Below, piece by piece: positions 17,049 to 26,302 of a stretch of DNA of 64,000 bases. Source of the stretch: Phycisphaeraceae bacterium. Lineage in GTDB: Bacteria > Planctomycetota > Phycisphaerae > Phycisphaerales > UBA1924. A program made the translations under genes and the position numbers. Below the pieces are notes generated by a model. It did no database searches. It was not told the origin of the DNA and saw only the letters and a list, made by a program, of their open reading frames with translations. The stretch covers positions 30,229 to 94,228 of the forward strand of contig JAJTHN010000012.1 in the NCBI GenBank assembly GCA_021297895.1, in the 5' to 3' direction. Each line of letters begins with the position of its first letter. The first letter of the stretch is position 1.

Positions 17049-17765
17049 TTACTTCGTCGCGTCGGGCGCATCGGGTGGGGTGGCTGCGGGCGTGGCGAGC
17101 GTGGCCCGACGCATGACCGCCGCGAGGAGTTCGGAGGCTGTGGCCTGATCCTGGCGCTCGGCGACGCTGAAGGCGGGCTGGAGTTCGCGCTTCTGCAGTT
17201 CCGGATCGGTCCAGCGTCCGGCCAGGCGTGCGCTGTTGGTTTGCGGCTGCCAACCGGGGACCTGCTCGCGGAAGACGGTGACGCCGATGCGCATGAGCAT
17301 CGGTCGGCCGAGTTCGCTTGCGCGGGCGGCGGACATGGTTCCGCCGTGGTCGGGGTCGGTCTCGGGCGATGCGGGGAGGAAGGTCACGCGGACCTGGCGC
17401 GCGTGGCGGTTGGCCAAGTCGTCGATGCCCCGTGCGCCGACGGTGTCGACGGCGGAGGAGATGATGCCCTGCTCGAGGTCCACGCGTTCCCACTCCCAGC
17501 CGCGGGCGCGGATCTCATCGCGGGCGGCCTGAAAGACGCGGGCGTACGAGGCCGGCTCGATGGCCAGTTCATCCACCGCGACGACCCGGATCGAGCCGTC
17601 GGCGGACGCATCGCCAACGCGAGCGGGCGCGGAGCAGCCGGCCAGCATGAGCGCCAGCACGGGCACCAGCAGGGGCACCCCGGCGGCGACGGCCCACAGG
17701 CCGGGGGCTGTGCCCGGGCGGATCCATCGGGCGGGGGGCGTTGCGGCGCGGGTCGATCGCTTCAT
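17049..17765 (-). CDS. Lipoprotein of unknown family
   Basis: A 238-residue protein with a long basic N-terminus, a hydrophobic stretch and a good lipobox, LAGC (Cys near residue 44). The mature part begins SAPARVGDASADGSIRV. A compact domain of about 120 residues (VVAVDELAIEPASYARVFQ...VRVTFLPASPET) precedes a helical tail. No domain is recognised. It is upstream of the methyltransferase on the same strand but separated by about 70 bases. Confidence 0.7.
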   Translation of the reverse strand: MKRSTRAATPPARWIRPGTAPGLWAVAAGVPLLVPVLALMLAGCSAPARVGDASADGSIRVVAVDELAIEPASYARVFQAARDEIRARGWEWERVDLEQGIISSAVDTVGARGIDDLANRHARQVRVTFLPASPETDPDHGGTMSAARASELGRPMLMRIGVTVFREQVPGWQPQTNSARLAGRWTDPELQKRELQPAFSVAERQDQATASELLAAVMRRATLATPAATPPDAPDATK

Positions 17766-17945
17766 GCCGGGAGGATATCGGCTGCGGCGGTGACGCGGCT
17801 GGCGGCCTGTACCCGGCGTGCACGGCGGGGATGGCGGGCGGTTGTGCCCCGCACGGCGGGAGAGGTCTAAAGTGACACCGATCGGGGTGCCATGATGTTC
17901 GTGGCGCGGCCGAGAATGGACCACGAGTAGAAAGGCAGATCGCCC

Positions 17946-18278
17946 ATGGCCAACGCGAACGTCAAGGAGTTCACGGACGGCAACTTCCAGAGCGAGGTTC
18001 TTCAGAGCAAGGAGCCCGTGCTGGTGGACTTCTCCGCGGAGTGGTGCGGGCCGTGCAAGATGCTCGCCCCGACGATCGACAAGCTCGCCACGAGCTTCGC
18101 CGGCAAGGCCAAGGTCGGCAAGATCGATACGGATGCGGCCCGCGACACCGCGGTGCGCTACGGCATCCAGGCCGTGCCGACGATCATCGTCTTCAAGAAC
18201 GGTCAGCCCGTGTCGCGGTTTACGGGCCTTAAGAGCGAGGCGGAACTGGCCGGCGCGCTGAACGCGGCGATCGGCTGA
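17946..18278 (+). CDS. trxA: Thioredoxin
   Basis: A 110-residue protein with the classical thioredoxin fold and active site EWCGPCK (Cys near 34 and 37). It has PVLVDFSAEWCGPCKMLAP, KVGKIDTDAARDTAVRYGI, the cis-Pro loop QAVPTIIVFKNG and a C-terminal helix. It is a general cytosolic disulfide reductase, expected to be recharged by thioredoxin reductase (not in this window). A GAAAGG site lies upstream of the ATG. The 78-base gap to the next plus-strand gene makes co-transcription possible. Confidence 0.97.
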   Translation: MANANVKEFTDGNFQSEVLQSKEPVLVDFSAEWCGPCKMLAPTIDKLATSFAGKAKVGKIDTDAARDTAVRYGIQAVPTIIVFKNGQPVSRFTGLKSEAELAGALNAAIG

Positions 18279-18356
18279 GGCGATCGTTGATGGAATTGCG
18301 GGCGGGGCGGTGGTCATCGCATGAGCTGGGCGCTGCGCCCGGTGTCTGGAGTCATC

Positions 18357-19472
18357 ATGTCGATCGCGGCGTCATCGGGCACGTCTCCCGCAAGCAAGAC
18401 CCACACCCGCACCCCGCCGGGGAACCGCCCGCTGCGCGCCGGCGTGGTCGGTGTCGGGCGGATGGGTCGGCACCACGCGCGCGTCTACGCGCAACTGGAG
18501 CAGACGCAGCTGGTCGGGGTGGTGGACCACAACCCCGAGCGTGCGGAGGCGATCGCCGAGCAGTACGGCTGCAAGGCGATGTTCAGCGTGCAGCAGCTCA
18601 TCGAGGCGGGCGTTGATGTGGTGAGCATCGCGACGCCGACGAGTTTCCACCTGCCGACGGCCGAGGCGCTGCTCAGCGCGGGCGTCGCGTGCCTTGTGGA
18701 AAAGCCGCTGGCGGGCGACGCGACCGAGGCGCTGCGGATCAAGGAAACGGCCGAGCGCAACGGCGCGGTGCTCATGGTCGGGCATATCGAGCGGTTCAAC
18801 CCGATCCTGCGTGCGCTGAAGAAGGAGCAGGAGAACGGGCAGCCGATTTTCCCGCGGTTCATGGAGGTTCACCGGGTCAGCCCGATGACGTTCCGCAGCG
18901 TGGATACGAGCGTGGTGATGGACATGATGATCCACGATCTGGATGTGATCATCATGCTCATGGGCGGCCGCGAGCCCGATGAGGTTCACGCCTCGGGCGT
19001 GCCGGTGATCACCGAGCACGAGGACATCTGCAACGCGCGGCTGGTCTGGCGTCGCGAAGACGGCGTGTGCGTTGCGAATGTCACCGCGTCGCGGCTGGCC
19101 CTCAAGACCGAACGCGTCACGCGCATCACCGGCGAGAACGCGTACGTGAAGATCGACTACGCCGCGAAGGCCGGAACGATCATCCGCAGGCTGGCCAACG
19201 AGGCGCAGATGATCGAGGTTCGCAACCAGTTGCGCCAGGGCGCGGACCTGAGCAACATGAACTGGCACGAACTGGTAAACATCGAGGAACTGCAGGTCGA
19301 CGAGGGCGAGCCGATCGTGCTGGAGATCAAGTCGTTCATCCAGGCGGTGCAGAGCGGCACGCAGCCGGAGATCGACGCGACGGCGGGGCTGGCCAACGTG
19401 CGGACCGCCGAACGGATCATCGAGGCGGCGCGGAAAGAGCGTCTGGGCGGGTCGGGCCGCAAGACGGTCTGA
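18357..19472 (+). CDS. Gfo/Idh/MocA family NAD(P)-dependent oxidoreductase
   Basis: A 371-residue protein with a Rossmann start LRAGVVGVGRMGRHHARVYA and VSIATPTSFHLPTAEALLSAG. The catalytic-lysine region is VEKPLAGDATEAL, followed by MVGHIERFNPILRALK and the C-terminal alpha/beta domain. Members oxidise or epimerise sugars and inositols, and some act on UDP-sugars in lipid A or capsule pathways. The substrate is not evident. I chose ATG 18357 because of the GGAG site five bases upstream; ATG 18321 is in frame. Confidence 0.9.
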   Translation: MSIAASSGTSPASKTHTRTPPGNRPLRAGVVGVGRMGRHHARVYAQLEQTQLVGVVDHNPERAEAIAEQYGCKAMFSVQQLIEAGVDVVSIATPTSFHLPTAEALLSAGVACLVEKPLAGDATEALRIKETAERNGAVLMVGHIERFNPILRALKKEQENGQPIFPRFMEVHRVSPMTFRSVDTSVVMDMMIHDLDVIIMLMGGREPDEVHASGVPVITEHEDICNARLVWRREDGVCVANVTASRLALKTERVTRITGENAYVKIDYAAKAGTIIRRLANEAQMIEVRNQLRQGADLSNMNWHELVNIEELQVDEGEPIVLEIKSFIQAVQSGTQPEIDATAGLANVRTAERIIEAARKERLGGSGRKTV

Positions 19473-19489
19473 CCCTTGGCGCGCGGGCG

Positions 19490-20743
19490 TCAATCCCACC
19501 AGATCTTGGCCCGGCCGCCGCTGCCGGGATTGGAAAACTGGACTGTGCCGAAAGGCCGTTCGCCGCCGAATCCTCCGACGCCGGAGTCGGCGCCGATCGG
19601 GCCGCCGAGGGAAACCGGCGCGGCACCCTGACCGCCGCAGCCGAGGTGGTTGATGAAGCCGTTGGTGCAGATCGCGACGCTGGGGCGTGTGCCGAAGTTG
19701 CCGTTGATCGATGAAATGACGCTGATGCCGACCGCGGGCGGCGGGACGGAGGCGATGCCCGCGGCACCGTTGTTCGTGCTGAACAGAACGGCGGTGAAGC
19801 ACGGCGTGCCGCCGGATTGAGGAGTGCCGAGGATCCCCGCCTTGCCGCCTCCGCCGCCGCCGGCGATCAGCATGGGCACACCCTGGCGGCTCAGAACGGT
19901 GTCGCCACCATTGCCACCGTTCTGGCCGACGGCGGTTGCGCGGGCGCCGCCGGAGCCGACGGTGATGGTCAGGATCTCCCCGGGCGTGATATCGACAAAC
20001 GCGCGGATCGCGGCACCCGAGCCGCCGCCGAAGCCGCCGCTCATGGTCGAGGTGCAGGAGATCGTTTCGGGGGTCCCGATCATTCCGCCGCCGCCGGCTC
20101 CGTAAGGGTCGACGCCGATGCGCGTCACGCCCGCGGGGACGGTGAACTGATGGATGTTCGTAGAGATGGGTGTGAACTCGACGATGTTCGCCGGGGGCAA
20201 TTCTGCGCCCTGCGTCAGAGGCACCCAGAACACGCCGGTGAAGCCTTCGAAACGCTTCGCGGTGGGGTTGTATCGGAGTGCGCCGGGGACGCTCGGCGAC
20301 TTCTGCGTGATGGCGCTCGCGGCGACGGCGATGGGGGTGGGTGTGATCTGCTGTCGGCGGGTCAAGAGGACGTAGCCCTCCGAGCCGCTGCAGTCCTCGC
20401 CGTTATCGAGCCGCGTGGAAACTTCGAGAAAGACCGGAACGCCAGAGGTCAGCGCCGGAAGAGGCACGATGGTGGTGAACAGGCCGTTGGTGACCCGGAC
20501 GTCGTTCACGCACAGCGTCGGGCCGATTTTCTGACCGCCGAGCCGCGCGTCGAAGAGCTCGAAGCGAATGTCATAGATGCCTGTAACGGGCAGGTCGTTC
20601 TGCTTGAGCGTGCCCTGATACGTGATGCCGGCTGAGGCCTGAGCGAACGCGGGCGCGGGTGCCCAAGGCGAGATGGTCGGTATGGTCGCGAGCGCGGCAG
20701 CGGCGAGCAGAAGGCGGATGGAGGGCCGGCGCGACATGTGCAT
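19490..20743 (-). CDS. Exported glycine-rich protein
   Basis: A 417-residue protein with a signal peptide (LLLAAAALATIPTISPW...AFAQA). An N-terminal beta domain (ITYQGTLKQNDLPVTGIYDI; LFDARLGGQKIGPTL) resembles a module seen in several planctomycete exported proteins. The C-terminal half is Gly-rich, with GGGGMIG, GGFGGGSG, GGNGGDTV, GGGGGGKAG and GGFGGERPFG spaced through Gly-rich loops. It resembles the glycine-rich domain of tail-fibre and adhesin-type proteins. Probably a surface or extracellular protein; function unknown. Confidence 0.75.
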   Translation of the reverse strand: MHMSRRPSIRLLLAAAALATIPTISPWAPAPAFAQASAGITYQGTLKQNDLPVTGIYDIRFELFDARLGGQKIGPTLCVNDVRVTNGLFTTIVPLPALTSGVPVFLEVSTRLDNGEDCSGSEGYVLLTRRQQITPTPIAVAASAITQKSPSVPGALRYNPTAKRFEGFTGVFWVPLTQGAELPPANIVEFTPISTNIHQFTVPAGVTRIGVDPYGAGGGGMIGTPETISCTSTMSGGFGGGSGAAIRAFVDITPGEILTITVGSGGARATAVGQNGGNGGDTVLSRQGVPMLIAGGGGGGKAGILGTPQSGGTPCFTAVLFSTNNGAAGIASVPPPAVGISVISSINGNFGTRPSVAICTNGFINHLGCGGQGAAPVSLGGPIGADSGVGGFGGERPFGTVQFSNPGSGGRAKIWWD

Positions 20744-21116
20744 CGGCGTTGCGCGGTGAGATCCGGCGCTGGAGTATGCGAGACGATCCGGGTCCGGGCA
20801 ACCGTCGGTCCGAGGATCACCACGATTCTCGCCGGCTGGTTATCGCCCAAGTGGGTCGCATCGAGGACTTTGGTGCACTCGCAATTGGAGTGAGTTCGAG
20901 CGTGCCGACCGTGATCCAGCATGACGGTCGCTCGCGGCGGCGGGGGACTTCGATTGCCGGAGTTGAAGCCCCTTTCGATGGGCGGATCGGGGCGGGAAGA
21001 GGGATCGGTGGGCACTGCGCGACTCCCGAGCATTCCCGGGCGTGCTCGGCTACGCTCGGAGCATGGTGATCCCAAGCGTGCCTGCGCGAAGCGCAGATGG
21101 GTCGGTCGGCAACCGG
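20744..21116. other. Intergenic region with one inverted repeat
   Basis: About 370 bases hold no credible gene. Near the right end a 7-bp inverted repeat (CCGAGCA at 21026-21032 and TGCTCGG at 21043-21049, 10-base loop) lies upstream of the PEGA lipoprotein gene. The rest holds the divergent promoters, which I cannot place. Confidence 0.35.
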
Positions 21117-21599
21117 ATGAAATTCGGCGTGCGGTCGTCGGCCGCCGCGCTGGTTGCGCTGTACGGTGTCCTGACGCTGGGGCTGTCGGGTTGTAGCGGC
21201 GGCGGGCACCAGCGCACGATCGCGATCACCAGCGAGCCCGCGGGCGCGACGGTGTGGCTGAACGATGTGGAAATCGGGCGCACGCCGGTGGAGTCGACCT
21301 TCCGGTTTTACGGGACGTACGACGTGCGTCTGTCGCTGGCGGGGTACGAGCCTGTGCTCTCCGGTCGCACAGCCAATCCGCCGCCGCACGAGTGGGTGGG
21401 GTTGGATCTGGTTACCGCGGGGCTTCCGCTGAAGGATCGCCACGAGTGGCACTTTGTGCTCCAGCCCGTGGCCGAGAGCGTTGACAAGGCTGGTGCCGAA
21501 GCGGCGCTCCGCGAGCGTGCGGTGGAACTGCGGGCCAAAGCTGCCGAGGCGGCGCAAGCCGAGGCACCCGTGAGCGCCGTCGTGAGCGAGCCGAAGTAA
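21117..21599 (+). CDS. PEGA-domain lipoprotein
   Basis: A 160-residue protein with a signal peptide ending in the lipobox LSGC (LVALYGVLTLGLSGCSGGG). A PEGA domain follows: ITSEPAGATVWLNDVEIGRTP at about 37-57 and FYGTYDVRLSLAGYEPV. PEGA domains are about 70-residue surface modules. The C-terminal region is helical and Ala/Glu-rich (EAALRERAVELRAKAAEAAQ). I chose the start so that the signal peptide begins at MKFGVRSS; in-frame starts at 21042 and 21063 exist. Confidence 0.8.
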   Translation: MKFGVRSSAAALVALYGVLTLGLSGCSGGGHQRTIAITSEPAGATVWLNDVEIGRTPVESTFRFYGTYDVRLSLAGYEPVLSGRTANPPPHEWVGLDLVTAGLPLKDRHEWHFVLQPVAESVDKAGAEAALRERAVELRAKAAEAAQAEAPVSAVVSEPK

Positions 21600-21668
21600 C
21601 GGCGCACCGGGATCGCGCACCCGATGGGTGCGTCGCTCGACGGGTTGTAGAAGGTGAAGGGTCTGGTC

Positions 21669-23246
21669 ATGGCGTCATCGCGAGAGCATCCGCTGGGCGG
21701 TTCGTTCGTGCAGGCCGCGTCGGCGGTGGCTCGGGATATTGAGGCGTACTGGCAGGATCTGGAGCGTGACTCGCCGCCCTGGCCTGTGATGAGCAGCGCT
21801 ACCCCGGGGCAGGTGCTCTCGAAGTTCCCCGGCGATGCGCCCATGCACCCCGAGTCGCTCGAGCGCGTGCTCGCGGACGTGCGGGAGGTGATCCTGCCGG
21901 GCCTGACGCACTGGCAGGCTCCCGGGTTTTTCGGCTACTTCCCCGCGAACACCTCGCCGCCGGCGGTGCTCGCGGACCTTTTGTGTGCCGGCCTTGGTGT
22001 GCAGGGCATGTCGTGGGCGACGAGCCCCGCGTGCACGGAACTGGAAGTTCGCGTGCTTGACTGGCTCGCCCGGGCGATCGGTTTGCCGGCACGCTTTGAG
22101 TTCGGCGATGGCTCGGGCCTTGGCGGCGCGGTGATTCAGGGCACCGCCAGCGAGGCGGCCATCACGACGCTGGTCGCGGCACGGTCGCGTGTCCGCAACC
22201 GGCTCGGACCGTCGGCACGCATCGGCGTGTACGCCTCCACGCAGGCCCACTCGTCGATCGCCAAGGCCGCGATGATCGCGGGTGTCATCGACCGCGCGCC
22301 GGACTTTGCCGGTCCGGGAGACGACGGCGGCGCGCTCGCCGACGACCAGAGGTCCGGCGGCGTGCTGCGGCTCATCGCCCCGGGCAAGGGGCTGTCGATG
22401 GACACGTCGGCGCTGTCGCGGGCGATGTCGCGCGATGCGGCGATGGGCATCACGCCGACGTTCGTCGTCGCGACGGTCGGCACCACGGCGAGCATGGCGG
22501 TGGACGATGTCGGCGCGTGCGCCACGCTGGCGGAGCGTCACGGCGCGTGGCTGCACGTTGATGCCGCGTTCGCCGGCGCGGCGTGCGTATGCCCGGAGTT
22601 TCGCGATCTGCTGCGCGGGTGCGAGCGCGCGGACTCGTTCTGCTTCAATCCGCACAAGTGGCTGCTGACGACCTTCGACTGCGACTGCCTCTATCTGGCC
22701 GATCGCCGCGCGATTATCGATGCGCTGAGCGTGACACCCGAGTATCTGCGCAACCCAGCGGCCACCCCCGCGGCCAACCCCGCGGCACACCCGGCGCGCA
22801 TCGACTATCGCGACTGGCAGTTGCCGCTGGGCCGGCGGATGCGTGCGCTGAAGCTGTGGTTCGTGATGCGCTTGTACGGCGTTGAGGGTCTGCGTGCGTA
22901 CATCCGCGAGCACGTGCGGCTCGGCGAGATGTTCGCCGCGATTGTCGCGGCGGATGATCGGCTGGAGCTCGTCGCCCCGCGCGGGCTGAGCCTCGTGTGC
23001 TTCGCGCCGCGGCCCAAGCCGGGCGAGATCCTCGCGAGCGTGAACGAGCGTGCGCGGGCGTTGCTGCTGGCGACCAACGCCGATGGAAGGGTGTACCTCA
23101 CGCACGCAACGCTGCCGACGGAGGCCGACGGCTCAGCGCGCGCGGCCGCGCAGCGGTTCGTGCTCCGCATGGCCATCGGCGGCTCGTTCACGCAGGAGCG
23201 TCACGTCCGGCTTGCGTGGTCGCTCATCCGCGGTGCGCTGCCTTGA
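21669..23246 (+). CDS. Group II PLP-dependent amino acid decarboxylase
   Basis: A 525-residue protein resembling aromatic-L-amino-acid/DOPA and related decarboxylases. It has HWQAPGFFGYFPANTSPPAV, SPACTELEVRVLDWLA, GTASEAAITTLVAARS, ATVGTTASMAVDD and HVDAAFAGAACVCPEFR. The PLP lysine is in FCFNPHKWLL (Lys near 330). C-terminal LKLWFVMRLYGVEGLRAYIREHV is family-typical. These enzymes turn Trp, Tyr, Phe or DOPA into amines; the substrate cannot be fixed from the sequence. The ATG at 21669 has a good GAAGGG site. It is convergent with the prepilin gene 22 bases away. Confidence 0.93.
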   Translation: MASSREHPLGGSFVQAASAVARDIEAYWQDLERDSPPWPVMSSATPGQVLSKFPGDAPMHPESLERVLADVREVILPGLTHWQAPGFFGYFPANTSPPAVLADLLCAGLGVQGMSWATSPACTELEVRVLDWLARAIGLPARFEFGDGSGLGGAVIQGTASEAAITTLVAARSRVRNRLGPSARIGVYASTQAHSSIAKAAMIAGVIDRAPDFAGPGDDGGALADDQRSGGVLRLIAPGKGLSMDTSALSRAMSRDAAMGITPTFVVATVGTTASMAVDDVGACATLAERHGAWLHVDAAFAGAACVCPEFRDLLRGCERADSFCFNPHKWLLTTFDCDCLYLADRRAIIDALSVTPEYLRNPAATPAANPAAHPARIDYRDWQLPLGRRMRALKLWFVMRLYGVEGLRAYIREHVRLGEMFAAIVAADDRLELVAPRGLSLVCFAPRPKPGEILASVNERARALLLATNADGRVYLTHATLPTEADGSARAAAQRFVLRMAIGGSFTQERHVRLAWSLIRGALP

Positions 23247-23268
23247 GCGGTTCGGCCCGCAGAGCGCA

Positions 23269-24264
23269 TCACGGCTTGGTGATGCTGACGTTCTGCCAGG
23301 AGAGGGTCTGGCCGGGGAATCGCGAGCCCGCCATCATCACGACGATCTGGCTGTACTCGGCGGCATCGGCGTCCGAGACCGTGAACGTGCTGCTGTATGT
23401 GTGCCACTGGCCGTTGCTCTTCTCCGGCGGGGCGTAATCGCGCGTCACGAGCTTGGCCCCGGGAGGAGCGGTGCCCCAGTGCAGCGCGTTGCCCGAGAGG
23501 GTCAGTTGCGTGCCGGGCTTGACGAGGTACACCTGCCAGTAGTTGAGTTGGTTGTCGTAGTTGGTCAGGCGCGTGTCGAGATTCAGCGTGAACGACCCGG
23601 CGGAAATGCTCTGGCCCATGATCACCGTCCGGCGTGCGGCCTCGGTGAACGAGGTGCTCGAGTCGGTCAGTTCGATCACGCCATCGATCAGCGTGTATCC
23701 GCTGCCGACCGTCACGCCGGGCTCGAGAGCCGGGGAGCCCGCTCCGCCGGCGATCCACGAGCCCGCGTTCGTGTACGAGGCGATGCCGGTCGGCGCGGGC
23801 ATCGCGCCTGAGCCCGCCGGCGCGGCCTCGGTCAGCGAGAGCGCGCCGGTCGAGGGGTCATAGGTGTACGTGGCGCCCGTCGGCCCGATGTACGTGTGCA
23901 CCGTCACGCCCTTGCGCCAGCCGCTGGTTGTGACCTCTGAGAGCACGACGCTGAAGAAGTCCGAGGCATCGGTGGAGCTGGCGGGCGATGCGTCAAGCCG
24001 GGTCGGCCGCTGCGGCCAGCCGCGGACCGCCGTGTCGGAGATGTACTGCTGGATTCCGCTGCGGACAGCCCGGACCGTCGCCGACTCGCTGCTGCTGAGC
24101 GCCCGCTGGCGATGATCGAAGTACCGTCTCACGGCGACGCCGGCGAGCATCGCCAGCACGATGATCGCCGCGATGAGTTCGATGAGCGTGAACCCGCCGA
24201 ATGAACGCGCCGCCCACCCGCGTGAACACCGGCCAGAATCGCACACCGTTCCGCTTCGATCCAT
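23269..24264 (-). CDS. Prepilin-like protein with large exterior
   Basis: A 331-residue protein with prepilin site G|FTLIELIAAIIVLAMLAGVAV after a leader of about 23 residues. The exterior is beta-rich and shows a jelly-roll-like (concanavalin-fold) stretch: GSWIAGGAGSPALEPGVTVG, TLNLDTRLTNYDNQLNYWQVY and SFTVSDADAAEYSQIVVMMAG. Such modules occur in planctomycete pseudopilins. The start at MDRSGTVCDSG is chosen so that the leader is short; longer in-frame starts exist. No pilus cluster is adjacent. Confidence 0.8.
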   Translation of the reverse strand: MDRSGTVCDSGRCSRGWAARSFGGFTLIELIAAIIVLAMLAGVAVRRYFDHRQRALSSSESATVRAVRSGIQQYISDTAVRGWPQRPTRLDASPASSTDASDFFSVVLSEVTTSGWRKGVTVHTYIGPTGATYTYDPSTGALSLTEAAPAGSGAMPAPTGIASYTNAGSWIAGGAGSPALEPGVTVGSGYTLIDGVIELTDSSTSFTEAARRTVIMGQSISAGSFTLNLDTRLTNYDNQLNYWQVYLVKPGTQLTLSGNALHWGTAPPGAKLVTRDYAPPEKSNGQWHTYSSTFTVSDADAAEYSQIVVMMAGSRFPGQTLSWQNVSITKP

Positions 24265-24433
24265 AGATCGAACTTCGGCGTTCCTGCCGAAACTCCGCGC
24301 CGTTATGAGCGTTCGGATCGCGATTCTCGGACTTGGCGGCCCGCGCGAGCGGAAATCTCTGCACATTCTCACCGTGTGCGCCACGTTCGAGCCGTGTTCA
24401 ACGGGCCGAGGGTGTGAACATGCCGCCGTGGAC

Positions 24434-25573
24434 CTACTTGAAGACGATGGCAGGATCGCCGTTGACCAGTCCGCGTGCCGCGAGGATCGCGGTGCTCAGC
24501 ACCATCGCGGGCATGGCCAGTGCCACGACCAGCGCCACCGGCGCCGAGAGCGTGATGTCACGCATGGGCGACAGGTCGGTATCGCCAAGGTACAGCACGA
24601 GCGTCGCCCCGCCGAGGCCGATGCAGTAGCCGAGCACTGTGACGAACAACGCCTGGAAACAGAGCATGAGCGTGATGGTCGCGCGGCTCGCGCCCATGGC
24701 CTTGAGCGCGGCAAAGTTCTTGCGGTTCTCGTATGCGAACAGGTAGAACGTCTGCCCGACGACAAGCATGCCGATGATGATCCCAAGCAGGATCACCGAG
24801 CCGAGTACCTGCACGATGCCGGTGTTCTCCATCGTCCAGTCGATGATCGAGTCGTTGAACTCCTGACGGGTCTTGGCGACCAGCCCGGTCTGCGCCTCGA
24901 TTGCGCGAGCGACCTGCTCATGCGGCACGCCGGGCTGGACCTTCACCAGCGCGAAGGAAACGGTGTTGTTGGGCTCCTGCGTCAGCCGCACGGCGACGCT
25001 GCGGCGGGCGTAGATGATCTCGCCGCCGGTGATCGTCTTGACCGCGCGGCAGACGCCGATGATCCTCACGCGACGCTTGCCGATCTCGATCGTCGGCTGC
25101 TCGGTGATCGGAATGTCGCCGAAGAGGCGCTTGAATGTTGCGATATCCGCGATGACCTTGTCCGGCCCGCGAAGGTCCTCGATGCTTCCCGCGAGCATGA
25201 CCGTCGGTGCGCCGATGAGCGTCGCGTCATCGACGCCGATGAGTCCGATGTTGCGCATCTCGCCGTCGGCGCCGCGCGCGGTGGTGCCGCCACGATACAG
25301 GGGTGTGGCCCACGCGACGCCCTGCACGCCGCGGACGCGGGTGAGCCAGCCCTCGGGCATTTGCTCGACGATTTCTGTCGCGCCGATTCCGGGTCGCGTG
25401 ACCCAGACGTCGATCTCGGGGTTGGCGGTGACCAGATACGCCGAGAGTTCCAGCACGCGCACGAAGATGGAGGCCTGCTGAACGATGAGCAGCGTGCTGA
25501 ACGCGACGCCGAAGATCAGCCCGAGGTACTTGACCCGGTCGCCGACAAGCATCCGGAATGCGACGTAGATCAT
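24434..25573 (-). CDS. ABC transporter permease (MacB/FtsX-like, DevC type)
   Basis: A 379-residue protein with TM1 near residues 17-35 and a periplasmic domain up to about 265. Three helices follow (QVLGSVILLGIIIGMLVVGQ about 267-290, TLMLCFQALFVTVLGYCIGL about 315-335, and a last one near 348-370). FAALKAMGASRATITLML is the coupling helix of FtsX/MacB permeases. The single-fusion layout resembles DevC. The ATP-binding and membrane-fusion partners are not here. A 7-bp inverted repeat (25579-25585 with 25590-25596) sits just upstream of the start. Confidence 0.87.
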   Translation of the reverse strand: MIYVAFRMLVGDRVKYLGLIFGVAFSTLLIVQQASIFVRVLELSAYLVTANPEIDVWVTRPGIGATEIVEQMPEGWLTRVRGVQGVAWATPLYRGGTTARGADGEMRNIGLIGVDDATLIGAPTVMLAGSIEDLRGPDKVIADIATFKRLFGDIPITEQPTIEIGKRRVRIIGVCRAVKTITGGEIIYARRSVAVRLTQEPNNTVSFALVKVQPGVPHEQVARAIEAQTGLVAKTRQEFNDSIIDWTMENTGIVQVLGSVILLGIIIGMLVVGQTFYLFAYENRKNFAALKAMGASRATITLMLCFQALFVTVLGYCIGLGGATLVLYLGDTDLSPMRDITLSAPVALVVALAMPAMVLSTAILAARGLVNGDPAIVFK

Positions 25574-25676
25574 GCCGCGACTCCGCGTTCGGAGTCCGGT
25601 TGGAACATCATGAATTTCTCTTCAGGCACGTGAGATAGTAGAACCTGTCGCGCCCGGCGCGGCATACACATGGACC

Positions 25677-26282
25677 ATGAACGAGCACACTTCTGCCGGC
25701 TTTGGTCGTCTCGCGGTTGTTGTTGGGGTGCTTTTGGCCCTAGGCATTATCGGCTGCCAACCGACTCGCGAGCCGGTGACGCAGGATGACCGGATCGCTG
25801 AGGCCCGCGAGCTTTCACCGCCGCACGAATCGATCAGAGACCTGGCGTTCCTCGCGGGCACATGGGTCGAGTCCGAGGCCCGCACCGGCGTGCCGTACAA
25901 CGAGGAGCACTGGATGCTGCCGCGCGGTTCATCGGTGCTCGGCATGATCCGCCGGATCCGAAAGGACGGTGTGCCGGCATTTCACGAGATCACCTCGATC
26001 ACCAGGGAAGACCAAGGCGTCTTCCTCCGCCTGCGGCACTTCCATGGCAAGCTCGAGACGCGCGAGGGCGAGACCGATCCGAGCGTCTTCCGGCTGGTCA
26101 GCTCGCGATCTTCGTCCGTTGGCGGAAGCGCTGAGTTTGTGGCCGTCAGCGGCACCCGCGGAGTCGCACGTGTGGTGTACACGCGGGTGCACGATCTGCT
26201 CACACTGATGGTCTACTTCGAGCCGGGGCGCGAGCGCACGCTCGATACATTCTCCTACCGCCGAAGCCCGGGCACGCGCTGA
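25677..26282 (+). CDS. DUF6265-like lipoprotein
   Basis: A 201-residue protein with signal peptide and lipobox (LALGIIGC). The core LAFLAGTWVES, EEHWMLPRGSSVLGMIRRI, EITSITREDQGVFLRLRHFH and FEPGRERTLDTFSYRR has the pattern of the DUF6265 domain, thought to be a small beta-barrel. It is divergent from the permease gene (104 bases between starts). Role unknown. Confidence 0.75.
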   Translation: MNEHTSAGFGRLAVVVGVLLALGIIGCQPTREPVTQDDRIAEARELSPPHESIRDLAFLAGTWVESEARTGVPYNEEHWMLPRGSSVLGMIRRIRKDGVPAFHEITSITREDQGVFLRLRHFHGKLETREGETDPSVFRLVSSRSSSVGGSAEFVAVSGTRGVARVVYTRVHDLLTLMVYFEPGRERTLDTFSYRRSPGTR

Positions 26283-26302
26283 GACCGGCGTCCGAGCCGT
26301 CT

